From Eumeta japonica (lineage: Eukaryota > Arthropoda > Insecta > Lepidoptera > Psychidae): DNA of 64,000 nucleotides. Shown here piece by piece: positions 1-12,890 of the stretch (position 1 is the stretch's first letter; each line of letters begins with the position of its first letter). The stretch is from the NCBI GenBank assembly GCA_005406025.1, contig BGZK01000005.1, forward strand, positions 682,001 through 746,000, written 5' to 3'. The translations under genes and the position numbers were made by a program. The notes beneath the pieces were generated by a model. The model had not been told where the DNA came from and searched no databases. It worked only from the letters and a program-made list of their open reading frames with translations.

Positions 1-177
1 GAATTTCGTATTGATGTATCCCTAGTTTGTGGTGGAAGAAGATATATGATGGACTGCATCATTGAAAAAAAAAGGTCGTGGGACTGTCGATAGAAGCTAT
101 GCTTCTTCGCCATTTATGTGAATAGTCCTTTGATTATAAATAATTATAAAATAATAAAACAGAGACAGAGAGTAACT

Positions 178-240
178 GGGGGGGGGGGGCGAGTGAGACA
201 GGGCGAGGGCAGGGGGACGGTGGGAGAGAGAGAGAGAGAA
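178..240. repeat. G-run and GA microsatellite
   Basis: A run of 12 G (178-189) is followed by G-rich sequence and a GA dinucleotide run (about 224-239). This is simple-sequence DNA. The surrounding open frame on the plus strand crosses it and is not credible as a gene. The rest of 1-1060 holds no feature I recognise. Confidence 0.85.
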
Positions 241-1061
241 GTCCGCTCAGTATGCGAAGATTCCATATCCCACTTTTCCAGGGCGTCTTATTATGGGTTT
301 CGTATGCACACAGCCCTCCGACTAAACCAAGCAACAGCGCGGCAGAGTGCCTCTGTTTTGTTAAAGGTTAGGCCTTTGTTGTATATACACATATACGTAA
401 ATATATGTGCGCGTTATGTATTAAGTAATTATAATCTACAAAATGTTCTTACTTCTTCACATGTGTATTCGAGCACTGGTCGCTATTATTAATTTTCTCA
501 TTTCCTAGTCCAGTAAAAGTACGCTGCACTTTTTACATCATATTATAAAAATGAAATTATTTATGAGAAAACTCGTACCTCGTGGTATAGCCATTCTTCT
601 ATATTCACTACACAACACGATATATAAAGACTTTACAACCACAACAAAACAATATTATTTATGCCGTAGCTACCACGTGGAATCGTGCAGCTCGGCTGCT
701 CGGCACTGACTATGTACACACATACAGTACGCGCACACTATAGTTACACACACTCTTACTCATTCACGAGCTCGCTTCAGCTTGACTTACCTCGCCTCAC
801 CTCCTTCACTCGCCCTGCCTGTAGCGCTAGAAATCGTGCGAAGTGGGGGATCTTAGTGTCGTTTTTTCTAAATTAAATGCAGCCGCCAAGCCCAGCGAAA
901 GAAGCATAGCTTCAAAAAATTTTAGAAAATCCAAAAGTGCACGCCTCATAGCGGTCGTTCAATTTTTACAAATATATATATTAGTACGAATGGTTTTTCT
1001 TGTCATTCGTGCATTTATGCAAGTCAATAAGTACATTATGAATAACATGAAAAAATTTTAA

Positions 1062-1479
1062 ATTCAAAAAATTTCTCGATTTTTATAAGGCGAGAGTAGA
1101 GCACTACCTCAGCGCTTCACTTATGAGGCATGCAAATATAGAACCGAAAGACATACAACGAACAAAATGACCAGTCGTATTTTTACAATCTAATTACAAT
1201 TAAACTACGTTGAATTAGACCGTGATCTTCGAAAGGACTTAGCTTAGGATAGTACTAAAGCGTTTGGAAAAAAATGGATTAGATCAGTTAAGTTTTTCGG
1301 GAGTTATCGTGACCACGCGAGTATGGATAAATACAGACACGCGGACGTCCACGGAATAATTTTGTATTATTATAATGCGATAAAAAATAAATAGAGACAA
1401 TATAGTTCAAAAAGTCACTTGATTTTTGTAAGGCGAGAGTAGAGTACTACCTCAACGCTCCGCTTATGAAGCGTGCAAA
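1062..1479 (+). repeat. Direct pair of a 75-bp repeat
   Basis: Two copies of a roughly 75-bp sequence lie in the same orientation at about 1062-1135 and 1405-1479. Both contain AAGGCGAGAGTAGAG, then ACTACCTCA and CTTATGA, followed by a TGCAAA end. They differ at about one base in eight. I take them as two members of a dispersed repeat or an old local duplication; the 270 bp between them is not duplicated. Confidence 0.7.
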
Positions 1480-1978
1480 AATTATCTTCAGAGTTTAGGG
1501 CATCAACATAATTATTCATGTTTCACACAGTTTTCATAACAATACACATAAGTAATTAGTGCTGGAATATTGTATAATGCGTACATAGGTACAATTTGCA
1601 ACGCAATTTAGTTTAGAAGACACGATGGAAGTATAAAAACAGACAGAAGTTTCGAAGCCGGACTGATGGACTGGATCGAGCGTAGTCCACATTTTTATTT
1701 TTTCTTTTGTTGAAACAGTTCAGCATACGGGCTCGCCCTACGACAAGTAGCCAACGGCGCTGACAAACGTCCGCGACACCAACGCAATCGCCGACGGGTC
1801 GCCGTCCTTGCGACTCGATCGCTCGCCTCGGAGAACGAATCGAAGTTTAGGAAAGTTTGCAATTTTCACAATTGAAAATACAGCCTCACCTCAACCTACC
1901 CGAGTGGGGCGTTTCGTTGGCGCGTTCGAGTAAAAAACACGTGCGCCTATTTCAAACCAAATAATCCCGGCCGAGGCG

Positions 1979-2212
1979 TTAGCCGTAATCGGCGTTAAAT
2001 TGAGGCATCGACGCGTCGCGGGCCGAGACGACCGAGTGCGCCGCTCTGGCGATTTCACTGTTTTTCAGTACTCTCAATTCGTCGACAGTGAAAGCGACGG
2101 TGTCGTCTCCGGCCATCGAGGCAGTGAACAGTGCGGTCTTCGGGAAGGACGATGCTGCGGATGCGTGTGTCGAATCGACGAAGAGGATTATTACCAATTT
2201 ATATGATGTAGT
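1979..2212. other. GC-rich block with coding-like frames, strand unclear
   Basis: This block is clearly richer in GC than its surroundings. On the plus strand a splice-acceptor-like TGTTTTTCAG precedes an open frame with mostly G/C third positions, ending in residues CVESTKRIITNLYDVVI and a stop. On the minus strand a frame of about 70 codons, also G/C-ending, contains MAGDDTVAFTVDELRVLKNS and stops at 1979. Only one can be coding, if either is. I do not recognise a family. It ends just before a dispersed repeat at 2228, so it could be a gene or transposon remnant cut by that insertion. Confidence 0.25.
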
Positions 2213-2227
2213 CATATAAATAAAAAG

Positions 2228-2725
2228 CGAGCAAGTGCGTATCGTACTTGCACACAGAGGGTTCCGTACCACCATACAATATCGAATACTGAATGCGTTT
2301 TAAAAGTAGTTAATGGAAAACCAGAACAAAAGTTAAGATTGAACAAAAAACGCCGAAAAAAACACGGTTTTTATAGGGAGGACCCATTTACTTTGAACTC
2401 TATGTTATTTTTATTATTTGTTTTTATAGCACCTATAGTAATGCATTTTATGTGAACACTTCAAGCATCTAGATAATGCCATTATTAAAATTTAAGAAAA
2501 AAAAAACTAAAAACACGTTTTTTGTACAAGAGATCCCCACTTTTATTTTTACTTTAATTTAATTTTTAATATTTCTTGTTACAGCTATAGGCATACACAT
2601 TCTATGAAATTTTCAACTGTTTATCTATTACAATTCATGAGATACAACCCGCTGAGAGACAGGTGGACAGCGGACTCTGAGTAATATGATCCCGTCGACA
2701 CCCTTTGGATACGGAACTTTAAAAA
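2228..2725 (+). repeat. Lepidopteran GGGTTCCGT-type dispersed repeat
   Basis: The left end carries a GCAAGTGCG..GTACTTGCAC stretch and GAGGGTTCCGTACC. The right end has GACAGGTGGACAGCGGA, a variant of CCCGTTTTACCC, and CCCTTTGGATACGGAACTTT. I recognise this arrangement from memory as a very common lepidopteran repeat that begins and ends in the GGTTCCGT / ACGGAAC motif. It has no coding capacity. Two AT-rich internal blocks (TTTTTAGTATTTGTT-like) are typical of the family. Confidence 0.75.
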
Positions 2726-5689
2726 CGACAAGTTTAGAAGTTATACACAATTTTTTTGATTTTCAAAGAAAAAATAACGGCTTCCAAGGACGAAAACACG
2801 AACTAAAAATTGTTAAATTAAGCGTTATTTGCATTGACCAATATTATTCGTCACCTTGCGCACATTTTAGAAGAATAATAACTTAAAATTGAACTACAAA
2901 ACTATAATTAATTTATTAGTATTAATAGACAAAATGCACTGAAACTTCAAATATATATTTATTTTTGTTCTGAATATTCATTATTCAAGAGGATGCATCT
3001 CAACGCAGACGCGAAAATTGATTGTTTTGATGCTGATTAAAGAAAAATTTAATCGTTCTACTTTCGCAATTCAATCCCAAGCCATTGCTTTAAAATCTAT
3101 AAAACAATGTAAATATTATACTCAATTATAATTTATTTCTCATTTTTAAAACGGTGCCTTTTATTTTGTAAAACAAAAATTACAATTTTTTCAAGCCAAT
3201 TATTAATGCCGTTTATTATTTTTTCTTGGATTTTGATGCTTTTCTTTTTTCCAAAACTTTTCAGGCCCTTGTTACATTAGAATTATTTATTTTCGTTGTA
3301 TTAACGTCACTGATATAACGAGGAGCTCGAGATGAAAAGCAGAAAAATAAACCAAATCATTTTATTTATAAGTCTATATACATATAAGAAATGTATCTTC
3401 ATATATTATATAGGAAACTTTGTTATGAGTACTGATTACAGCAATGAAGAACCCTAAAAGTTTGTCGTGTAGCTTCTGAGTCAATCAGGCACATACAAAC
3501 TTCAGGGGAAAATAAAGAATCTTTTTTTTTAAGTCGATTAGTGAATATTCTTTGCGTTTCGACAACACTGCAATCTTCAAAATTAAAAAATATATTTATC
3601 TGATTCTGAAAAATTGTGTTTCTTAAAACAAAGCTATAGCTTCAGCTAAAATTTTTTTCTAGATTTATGTAAAAAAATATATATTTGCATGATAATGGAG
3701 TCCATTTTAAAAACTAATTGCTTATTTTATGTACTTTAAAATAAATGTGGTGATAATTCATAATTTGATCGGTGTATTTAATTCAGGCTTTAGAGGTATT
3801 GATGAATAATGACAATATAATTAAATTGAAATTAATATTTCATGTAGGTAGTCACGGAGCAAATGATAAACTTTAATTATAATTAAAATTCCATTGATCA
3901 ATTCGCTCGATCGCCACCGCTCGCCTAGTGTTTAGAATCCAGTAAATGTTATTTAGTCCAACATATACCATAGGCAAAACTTCGTTGAAAACAAAACGAA
4001 GCAACAAGTAAATCAAACCAAACCATATCTACAATTCGAATAATCGTTTCATGCGGCATCTTGTCCATCATCCTGTATCCTATGACCTGCCAGCAGTAAC
4101 AAACAGGCGCCGCCATCTGGTCTCCTAAAGGTTACAGCGTATATTAATTTCCTCACTGAGCTATACTCGCTGCCCCAGTGACCCTCGCCATTGTCACAGC
4201 CGCTAAGACTTGTGCGTAATATGGGGGAATAATAATAGAAATTACTGAATAAATTTTTCGACAGTCGTGCAAAACAAAAGAGGGTACATTCTTGTCGAAA
4301 AAGCTTGAACAGATATTTATTATATTTTATTTGATACCAGCCCCATGCTTCTCTTATTCGTAATACAGTACCGAAGTTTAACTGTTTGGAACAATATTTC
4401 CCGCTTTACTCCCACTGCTGATTTTCTATTCGTGTAAGTCGTTTCGTAAACGAATCAATCGATACTCACGATACAGAATCAACAGGATAATTGAAAAGAT
4501 TATAAAAAATAGTTACAAATAAAGTGCGCGTGTGTCCCATAAGAAGGGAAACTTCTTTATTTTATTTATTTACTTTTGGGTATACATTCTGCATATATAC
4601 ATACATACGTAAATAGGTTACATATTGTTTTTATTTTATTTGATGTTTAAAATAATAATGAAAAATAAGGTATAAGCAAAGACTCTTTTTTTCATTTTAT
4701 ATAAAAGCTATATCATTGCAGAGATAAATACAAGTAGAATTAAAATTGTATTATTATTGTTATTATAATTGTTATTCAACTTTGTTTATAATGATACAAT
4801 TATTATTAAAAACTTGTGAAATCAAATATTTATGGTAGCTAAAATAAGATTGATGTGACGGGGATACGTGACGTGACGTGAACTTTTTTATACCGTACTA
4901 AATTTACTGAATACTTAGTCTATTTCATTATTTTGAAGTATTCAAATTATTGTATCAATCGCTCGGAAGCAACCGTGCGCACACATCGAAAAGGCATAAA
5001 AAGACATATCGTAAAGAAAAAAATGAAGTGAAAGCCTTCATTTTTTTCTTAGTGCAAAGTCCAATATTCAACTCGTGGCCAAACAATTTTAGATATAACC
5101 ATTCTCCGGGAGGAGAACTTCTCGGATCTGTATCCGGATCGGATCTTTTTATTGGGTCGAGTTTTCAAAGTCAAACAACTCCTCGGGCGAGCTGAATAGA
5201 AGTGGGCGCTCGAAATGCATAGAGGCCTTGTCCCCTTTCGGCTACGACGAGGCCCTGGGAGCTGTAATATGTGCGGTGTTGGGCGACAGACGACCGATAT
5301 TATGTAGAAATATTGGAATTGTCCGTAACGGATGTGTCAAGAAAGCTTGTAGATTCGTGAAATTTATGTCGCAACAAAAAATGCGATTTTACTATATATC
5401 ACATGTCATACAAGAGTTGTGTTTGTCATATTTTTGATGTCAAGTGGATTTAGTTCCAATCGATTGTACAAATTAATTTGGGCTATTACTATTACAAAAT
5501 TGCGGAAAGCATTTTACTAAATATATCTGGAATTTGATATTGTAATGCATACGAGACGCTATTTAGGAAATACACTAATTAATTCTCTTAATTATACTTA
5601 TGTTAATAGTCAGTTTTATGTATTTTAATTTCTTAATTTTTTCTATTGATTGACAACAATCTCGATCCTGGCCTCGCTTTGAATTTCGA
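2726..5689. other. No recognised feature
   Basis: AT-rich DNA with many stops in all frames. A slightly GC-richer patch at about 4075-4220 and short tandem GTGAC units near 4870 are the only deviations that I can see. I find no gene, RNA gene or clear repeat boundary here. Confidence 0.5.
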
Positions 5690-6690
5690 ACAAAAAAAAA
5701 GGATCACGTATATCCATCCATTGTCCGAATCGTTGATTGGTGCACGATTTCATCGAGAAATCTCTTAGGAAAAAACACTTACATTTTTTCCGAATTTTCA
5801 AATTTTCCGTAGGACGCTTTTATTTTTTTCCCTCTTCCGCCTATTACGGACGTATAAAAATAAATTAATCAAATCGGTCCATCCGTTCTCAAGAGATGCG
5901 ATGACCACCTGAAACATGAAACAGCCTTTCATTTTTAGGATTCTGAGCCAAAATAACAAAAACAGAACCCTTATAGTTTCGTCCTGTCCGTGCGTTCGTC
6001 CGTATGTCACAGGAATTTTATTCAAAAACTATATATGCATATTAACGAAATTCCGAGCACAGGTGTCTTGTATAAGCCTCTACTTAATTTCGCAGTTAAA
6101 TAGCAAAAATAAGTATTTTTAGGGGACGCACTCTATACATGTAACAGAAGCTGATAAAATTTTTTTTAGCAAATATCAACATGTGGCACATACTTCGACA
6201 GTTCTTTTAAAAACACTTTATGGTTTCTAAGTGATTTTTTGACTAATTGAATATTTTCTGAAATAATCGCTTTGAAATTAGCAGAAATTATGTCCCCCCT
6301 CTTTCTTTTCAAAGCGATATCTAAAAATATGAAAAAAATTATAAAGGAAATGATTGATAAATACTTTCAACGAAAATTATTTGGAACATGATCGGACAAA
6401 CCGTTTTTGAGTCATTGCCGAAAAACTGTACAGTTCAACAAAAGGTCGTAAGTGCTACGAACATATGCTCTTTTGCTGGTGCACTTTAGTTTACATTAAT
6501 TTAAGAGTAATAGTACACATACCTACTTGTTTCTCTAGTTATAGGTGACTAAAGTGCTTATACCTTTTATGGGCGAGAAACGGAAAAAAGTGTAACATAA
6601 TTTTTTTCATCCGTAGTGCATTTCTTTGTAGTAAAGGCTTCGGAATCCTACATGGTCTGACGTGCTGTTTAAGCCGGTTTTATTTATACA
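5690..6690 (+). repeat. Dispersed repeat Z, copy 1
   Basis: This segment matches 34285-34975 in the same orientation over about 700 bp. Shared landmarks are TCCGTATGTCACAGG (about 6000), TACATGTAAC, AATCGCT, TTTCAACGAAAAT, GGTGCACTTTAG, GACTAAAGTGCTTATACC and the end near a GACGTGCT..GCCGG motif. The part from 5690 to about 5950 is not present in the second copy and may belong to another repeat. It is non-coding. The end motif resembles the TTGGCCGG edge of the lepidopteran GGGTTCCGT repeats, which suggests a related family. Confidence 0.75.
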
Positions 6691-6754
6691 GATAAGATGA
6701 AAAGGTAATATTATGTCGAATCAACAATGGTAAAGTCGTTTCAGTGGGCGTCTT

Positions 6755-6815
6755 ACTGACAAAAAAAACCTGCCAAGTGTGAATTGGACTCGTGTGAGAG
6801 GATTCTCTACCGTAA
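6755..6815 (-). repeat. Edge fragment of lepidopteran dispersed repeat
   Basis: AAAAACCTGCCAAGTGTGAA, TTGGACTCGTG and a TCTACCGT end form a degenerate version of the AACCGGCCAAGTGCGAGTC / GGACTCG / GTTCCGT edge. It lies just after repeat Z copy 1. Recognition is from memory. Confidence 0.5.
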
Positions 6816-7382
6816 AACAACGCATTAGTCCTACGTGAAAGTAAGCAAGATACTTTATGCATATTTTCTCTTCACGCCTTACTTTTTGCGATACCCGTGG
6901 AAATTCAAAGACCAAAATGTTTACTTAGGTTATCCACAAGCTATATTCTGTATTTATTTTTTTCAATATTTTACTTAGATTCAATACTTTCGGAAATAAG
7001 AAGCGGGAATATTGAATTTTCGAAAAATGTATAAATTACAATGCTAGGTCATTTTGTATTCAATTATAAGTGGTTTCAAAGCAGTTCTAATTTAAAATGT
7101 TTGTTTGACATTTGTTTTTTTTATTGGATGCCATACACCCAATTAAGAAATGAAACCCTTATAGAATTCCTCTCGTCAGTCCATCAATCACAGCCTATTT
7201 TCTTCGAATCTTATGTACGAAAAAAGATGATATACATGCGGTTAAACTGAATTAATTTCGGGGTTTAATTAGAAAAAAAAACAATTTGGTCAAGTGCATC
7301 AAAAGTGACATCAAATGAACGGGTTTCTTATGAGAAATATAAATACATTTTTTTATTATTATTCTAAAACGTACGTTTTAAG

Positions 7383-7655
7383 AGATATTAAGAAAAATAT
7401 ACAAAAAATAAAGATTGTGCTGCCGTATCTCTGCAACTACTCGGGTTAAAATTTCGAGAAAGATATGGAATGTAGGGCTTGATTTACTCATAATAAATAC
7501 AAGACAACCTAAACAAAAACCTAAGTGTTTAAGTTCCAACGATAAACTTAAAAGATTCGCGAAAAGAAAATATTGCTTAATTTCAACGAGAACAAATGCG
7601 ATGAGAAATGGAGGAACACTCTCCACGTGAGTCCAACTCGCACTTAGCCTGTTTC
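7383..7655 (+). repeat. Lepidopteran dispersed repeat fragment
   Basis: A non-coding segment runs into GTGAGTCCAACTCGCACTTA followed by GCCTGTTT, a degenerate version of the GAGTCCGACTCGCACTTGG edge of common lepidopteran repeats. The inner part (ACTACTCGGGTTAAAA, ACAAGACAACCTAAAC) also looks like repeat DNA. The left boundary is a guess. Confidence 0.55.
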
Positions 7656-9232
7656 GTATTACTATTTAATATTTTTAAATTTGATACGGCAGGTAAGTTC
7701 AAGTATTTCTTAAGTAAATAACATGAAGATCGAGACCGTGTTAAAATTCTCGATCGCAACGTTCTCGACGGAGTCGGTCGCATGACGTGCGTGCACGCCG
7801 CTGCAGCTTCGGATTACTTGAGCGTTTGCGGTTCTTAGTTGCAATTTCAGTATACATTAAGAGTAACAAAATGTTTGTGATTGAACGGGTTGACTTCTTG
7901 GATACTTGGGTTAAAACACAGGACTCTCGTAGATGTAATTCATGTGAATAATAATGCGATTAAAAAATAAATTAGTGTTGAAACTGGTAGTATGTTGAAA
8001 TTTTAGGTAGTCATTGGTTGTCTATCCTATCCTGAGGATATGCTGCATTGACACGACATGTACGTAGAAATTCTACTTTAATTAATTGCCGGTTAAGATA
8101 AATAAATATTAACACTTGCTTAGGCGTTCGATGTCAGGTCAATACTCTCGGATCGATATTCATTTCGGTGCATAGAGATTCGTGTTCGAAGAGTAGATTC
8201 CAGGATCGGCGGTGGATTTCAAACTGCCTGCTAGTGCATGTCTGAGGCAAGAAGCGTCTTTGTGAAATTCGAACTTAAGATATAGGTAAGATCAAATTTG
8301 ATTCGCACATAATGTACACAATTTGCTGACATCGGCTAATGAGACCAAAATTACACCCCGTCAGCGAAATAAACACATTTGTATATCTGCGTATTAAACG
8401 AATTAAATATGCATTCAAAGCAGTCGGAATTCATTGCAGATTGCAATTCATTCGAGATTTTTAGCATTACGCACGGAACCGGTACTCGGTAAAGATATTG
8501 TTAGTCGGTCGCTCTGAAACAGTTGTTCCTCGTAAATCGATTATAATGCATTTTCGCTGAGTATTGATGTTCGTCGAAATCGTAATTCGATTAAAGCTAT
8601 CGTTGCAATTTGTTTTATATCAAAAGTTATAAATATTAGGAATTTAGATTATATAATTTTAATAAACGAAGAACGTTATAAAGACAATATTAATAAGTCG
8701 CGGCATTAACAAGTTTTTTAATGTGTGCTCATAATATATATAACTAAGAGTACACTCGTCGAGCTAGCAAGTATAGAGGTCAAAAATGGATATACTTGTG
8801 GAAAGTAAACAAAGTTCGTGAACATAGACAATAATTCGTAAGTGTCCACCTCATACATTTTTTACAACATAAGCCGATTTTATTATAAAAACACTTTTAT
8901 AATAAATACATGCAATGATGGCGTTAAAAGTATGTATGTCATGTAAACAAAGCATTCATGAGTAGTATGTGCCCTACATACGCTTGGATGTTAAACCGAG
9001 TCGGAGAATGGATACATATACTCGTATATGTTTTAAAAGTAGACGGAAATCTTTTAAAAGCAGGTGGCATTTATTATATACGCTACATCGAATGAATTAT
9101 GCATATTTTCGGGATTACCTAACACTATGTTATCAATAAAACGATTACACCTAAAATAGTGTGCGCTACGAGATCTCAGAATCTCTCGCTCTCGTCCAGG
9201 GGATAAGATCGCGCAATCTCAAAACAAAATAA
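7656..9232. other. No recognised feature
   Basis: AT-rich DNA. A short GC-rich patch at about 7735-7815 and a small one near 8150-8230 stand out from the background, but neither supports a gene that I recognise. Confidence 0.4.
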
Positions 9233-9487
9233 CGAACGAGCGAAGAGAGAAAATATGATGATTACCGTTTAAAATCCGCCCAAGGTCCGCCCATATCTGG
9301 AGCACATCATCACGTACAGCGGTGGGCCTTCGCGCACTCCGAGATATCATCTGAGAGTGTTCTCAACGCCGGCGCCGAAAGGGGCCCCGAATTCGCCGGC
9401 GGAACAATGCGAACGCCGAGCGGCGACAGTTGCATCACCGGCGCCTCTGTCGGCCGTTCGGGTAACTTCGTTATGGCCACAAAATAA
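9233..9487 (+). other. GC-rich island with an 84-codon open frame
   Basis: From the codon after a TAA at 9230 to a TAA at 9485 one plus-strand frame stays open for 84 codons, through the most GC-rich 200 bp of the first 14 kb. Residues include GAHHHVQRWAFAHSEISSES. There is no in-frame ATG before about residue 55, so it would have to be an internal exon or untranslated DNA. A donor-like GTAAGC overlaps the stop region (about 9487). I recognise no family. It may be an exon, a promoter or CpG-rich island, or chance in GC-rich DNA. Confidence 0.2.
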
Positions 9488-10839
9488 GTAAGCCATTTTG
9501 TGTTATGGCGCTCCGACGTTTCGTATCGATTCGCAACGCATCGGCACGCTTTATGAAATTACCGTTTTTGATTTACCATTGTTTTGTGTTTGCGAAATCG
9601 CGAACTGTAGTCGTGTGTAATTTCTAGGACTCTATTTGGTGCAGTATAATATCCTCATAATTTTTTCATTTGAAATTGAAGGGCTCGAACTTTGAGCCGT
9701 CCACATAAACCCAGTGTGGGTCGGGAAATATTAACGAAGGTTGTCACCGATATAACATCTAAAATAGAACGAGACAGAAGGCAACTTGACTGTTCTTAAT
9801 CGCTGGGCCACCCACCGCTAGGTGAACTTGAGGGAAAATCAAGGAATAAAAAGCCGCTTACAGACATCGCAAGTCGTGGTGTCGCTCCAAATGTGCTGCA
9901 CTCCCTCCACGACGTGTGAACGTGCTAAAGGCACTCGTGCGACGAATATAATGGGTACGCATAGAGCGAAGCATGCGCACTATACAATGTACCGATGCAA
10001 TAATTGGCAAGAAAAACTATTAGTCAACTCTTCTTTGTTTGTTAACACTGAATTATTTATATCACGCAGATCGTGTATAAAACGTTGGGAGCTGTGTCAG
10101 AAAGTTGAATTCCAGTAATGCCCGGAATTTTTTTTTTTTTTTTATAAAACAAATAAAATATGCAAAAAAAAATAGCATGTAATTTGATGAAGTGTACGAA
10201 ATGTTTTAAGCTAAAGGAGTTAAAGGAACACCCTTGAAAGTTAAAAGTAGACAAGCTTTATCTTTGAAACAACTTACAAAGGAAAGAAAAAAAAAATCGA
10301 AGTGTGCACAGAAAACGAAAGAGAACATAAAAAAACTCATTAATAATGTAATATATTTTTTCATCTAATTTTGCGTCAGACCTGCTGTCACTAGTAAGTC
10401 GCAAGAAACGTCTTTAATTTCTCGGATCAGAACCGGACCACAGCGCCGAATCGACCGGAGGTCATAATAAATAAATACGCATAAATTTCCATATCATCAG
10501 CATCGGTTCAGTTTGGGTTAACCTTTTCTTTAAAGACGTTATGACGAATGATGGTACAACTAAAGAATATTTGTCTACAAGTCGAACTATTATGCGAATA
10601 CATAACATAACGCAAAATTAGACATGTGATTTATTTCCAATTTTAACACGGCCGATCGGCACCGCTTTCAATGTAGATTTTGTAGGTATCATCAACTTCC
10701 AAGTGATACTTCTTATTCAAATGGATTGATCTCTAAACGTAACAGCGAACACTAGTATGACAGTTGAAAACGTGGTCTATGGTCATTCAGCTGTCGCCGT
10801 GAGAATAGCTCGCATACACTTCACGTGTCGCGTGGAACG

Positions 10840-11082
10840 TTACTCATGAATCCAAACTCTGATCTTAGTTATCTCGAGGTCGTTTGATCGCTCTTCATCG
10901 CAATAATTAAATTGAAGTTGTCGTACGATTTCACCCGACATCCCACATAAGACGTAGGACAACGCAAACACTGATAATGTGCCACCGGCTCTCACAAGTT
11001 TGTACACGCTTAATCCGTACAATAATCCCATTGCAATGGCCCTTGTTTGAGACCTGGCCTGGGTCTTGCTTGCCTGAGACAT
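10840..11082 (-). CDS. Possible small ORF, 80 aa, unknown
   Basis: An ATG-started frame of 80 codons in a patch slightly richer in GC than its surroundings. It begins MSQASKTQARSQTRAIAMGL, has a hydrophobic middle (about residues 16-47) and a charged end (CDEERSNDLEITK). I recognise no family, see no signal that fixes the start and no splice partners. It may well be non-coding; it is listed because the composition looks more protein-like than most frames of this length here. Confidence 0.15.
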   Translation of the reverse strand: MSQASKTQARSQTRAIAMGLLYGLSVYKLVRAGGTLSVFALSYVLCGMSGEIVRQLQFNYCDEERSNDLEITKIRVWIHE

Positions 11083-11639
11083 TTGGTCTCATCGCGACAT
11101 ACATCTTCGTCGTTGACCGACATCCAAACTTGAAACATGGAGAATATATGCAGGTGAAGTTGCGGGAGAAAGATATTTCGGTGCAAAATAATGTGTCGTA
11201 TGCGTTTCTCTATTATTTTAACAGTTTTTTTTTGTCGTGCCCCTCCTATTCAGATATTCTGCTTTTCAAATTGAGGGACTCAAACTAGAGTACTTCGCGC
11301 TGAGCCAGTGCGAGTTTGGGTCGTTAACGGCAGTTGTTATCATTTCCAACAATAAATATTTAGATACATAAGACACACACACTACACAACATGCAAAATT
11401 TATTTGCTGCTTGCTCTCACGTTAATAATTCACATAATGCAGTCTGTCGCTGAGAAGATTACTTAAGTTTGTTACCACTTCGGCCTTACATCCGAGAACG
11501 TAGCGATAATATTTTTCATTTGCGTTTTGTTTTTTTTTCACGGGTATACAGAGAACATCTTAAAAAGCAAAACAATATCATAGTATAAATTACGTTGTAA
11601 TCGCTAGAGACATTTACTAGATATCAATGTATAAGAATG

Positions 11640-11960
11640 TAAGCCGTATTATATTTTGTTGACGCCTGCGCAGTATCGTTTTACATATGCACGGCAAGAG
11701 GCAGGCAGCAATGAAACTGCTTCTCGTCGATAGTTCTAACAGAAGCGAGCAGGAAACTGTAAAAACTACTCCCGGAACGTTTACTGCGAGCGCGAGGAAT
11801 GCGCCGCGTCGCCGAGTACCGATTAAACGGCCCCGTAACAAACAGCAGATAAAGCCGAACAGGCGAGAGGCGCCGGCGCAGAGACCGAATGTGTGCCGAA
11901 TGGCACGGCCGAGAAGTGCTACTACCTACATATTATGCGCTTCATACGTCTTTTCCGCTG
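11640..11960. other. GC-rich island with overlapping open frames
   Basis: A GC-rich patch in AT-rich DNA. A plus-strand frame from ATG at 11687 runs 102 codons and is very rich in Arg, Lys and Pro. A minus-strand frame overlaps it. Neither resembles a family that I know. The base composition alone keeps both strands open, so I do not call a gene. Confidence 0.15.
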
Positions 11961-11995
11961 TTCGTATTGTTGGTGACAGTGATAATTATTTATAA

Positions 11996-12890
11996 TTTAT
12001 ATATACGAAAATAATATATTAATCAAAATTTAATATATTAATAATCATGAACCGTGCTTAATTAATTATTTTATATATATTTATTAATTATCATTATAAT
12101 CAACTTTACAGACAGCGATAAAGTTATACGAAACGCACATTACATAATCATTAAGGATAAGGGCGAACCAAGTCTCATGCCGACAGGCCCCCTACTGTCC
12201 ACGACAGGTTTTCATACTTTACGAACAAGAGCGATTTCTGTCAAAGCCGACGTTAAAACCCTATTGATTACTTTAGAAAACAAACAGTTTTTTCTTATAA
12301 TTACCCAGCAACGAGACCACGTAATTGTAGGCCTGGAATTTGCACGACGTAACCTATTTATTCCTGTGCCTACGAAATAAACGTTACTAATTTCAGTGTA
12401 TATTATATTTCTCGAACAAGGCATGAAGTTCTATTTTATGTTAATTACATAATAAATTAATTATATAATAAATTGTATAGTAATAATAAAGTTATATTTT
12501 ATGATATATAATATTTCCATTTTTTATAGAGACGCATAGGTGTATAAGCAGTTTGGATTGTAAAAAGAATTAAGTATTTCACACGTAAAAAAAAAACTGT
12601 CTTGCATTTATGTGACATTGTACAGTTTAAAAAATAGAATAATGGTGTACTGCTCTGTCTCGTAAAAACAGTTTAAGCTAGGTACAGTGTTTATTGTTTA
12701 GGAATCCTTGAAAAAATATAAAATAAAACAAGAAATCGTAATATATCGAATATCCGTCTGTTCACACGACTTACAAATAACCAAACATTGGCGCAAAATA
12801 TCACGATATTATAAATTAAAGGGTTACCAGTTCTGACAAAAGATGCATTATCAAAAAACCCTATCGTTAGTTCTAATTTACTAAAGCTTG
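11996..12890. other. AT-rich, no recognised feature
   Basis: Extremely AT-rich with short palindromic ATATTAAT stretches around 12000-12110 and 12440-12520. A 67-codon frame at 12177-12380 has no recognisable similarity. Nothing else seen. Confidence 0.4.

Noticed and set aside
118..492. 124-codon plus-strand frame
   Set aside because: It crosses the G-run and GA microsatellite and does not start with ATG; the product is low-complexity Gly/Arg/Glu.
10124..10142. Poly-T as a minus-strand poly(A) tail of a processed pseudogene
   Set aside because: No coding sequence or target duplication beside it; other T- and A-runs of similar length are frequent here.
9665..11345. Pair of related sequences at about 9670-9750 and 11265-11345
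   Set aside because: Both have GGG-CTC-AACT and a TGGGTCG word, but the match is short and gapped; not strong enough to call a repeat.
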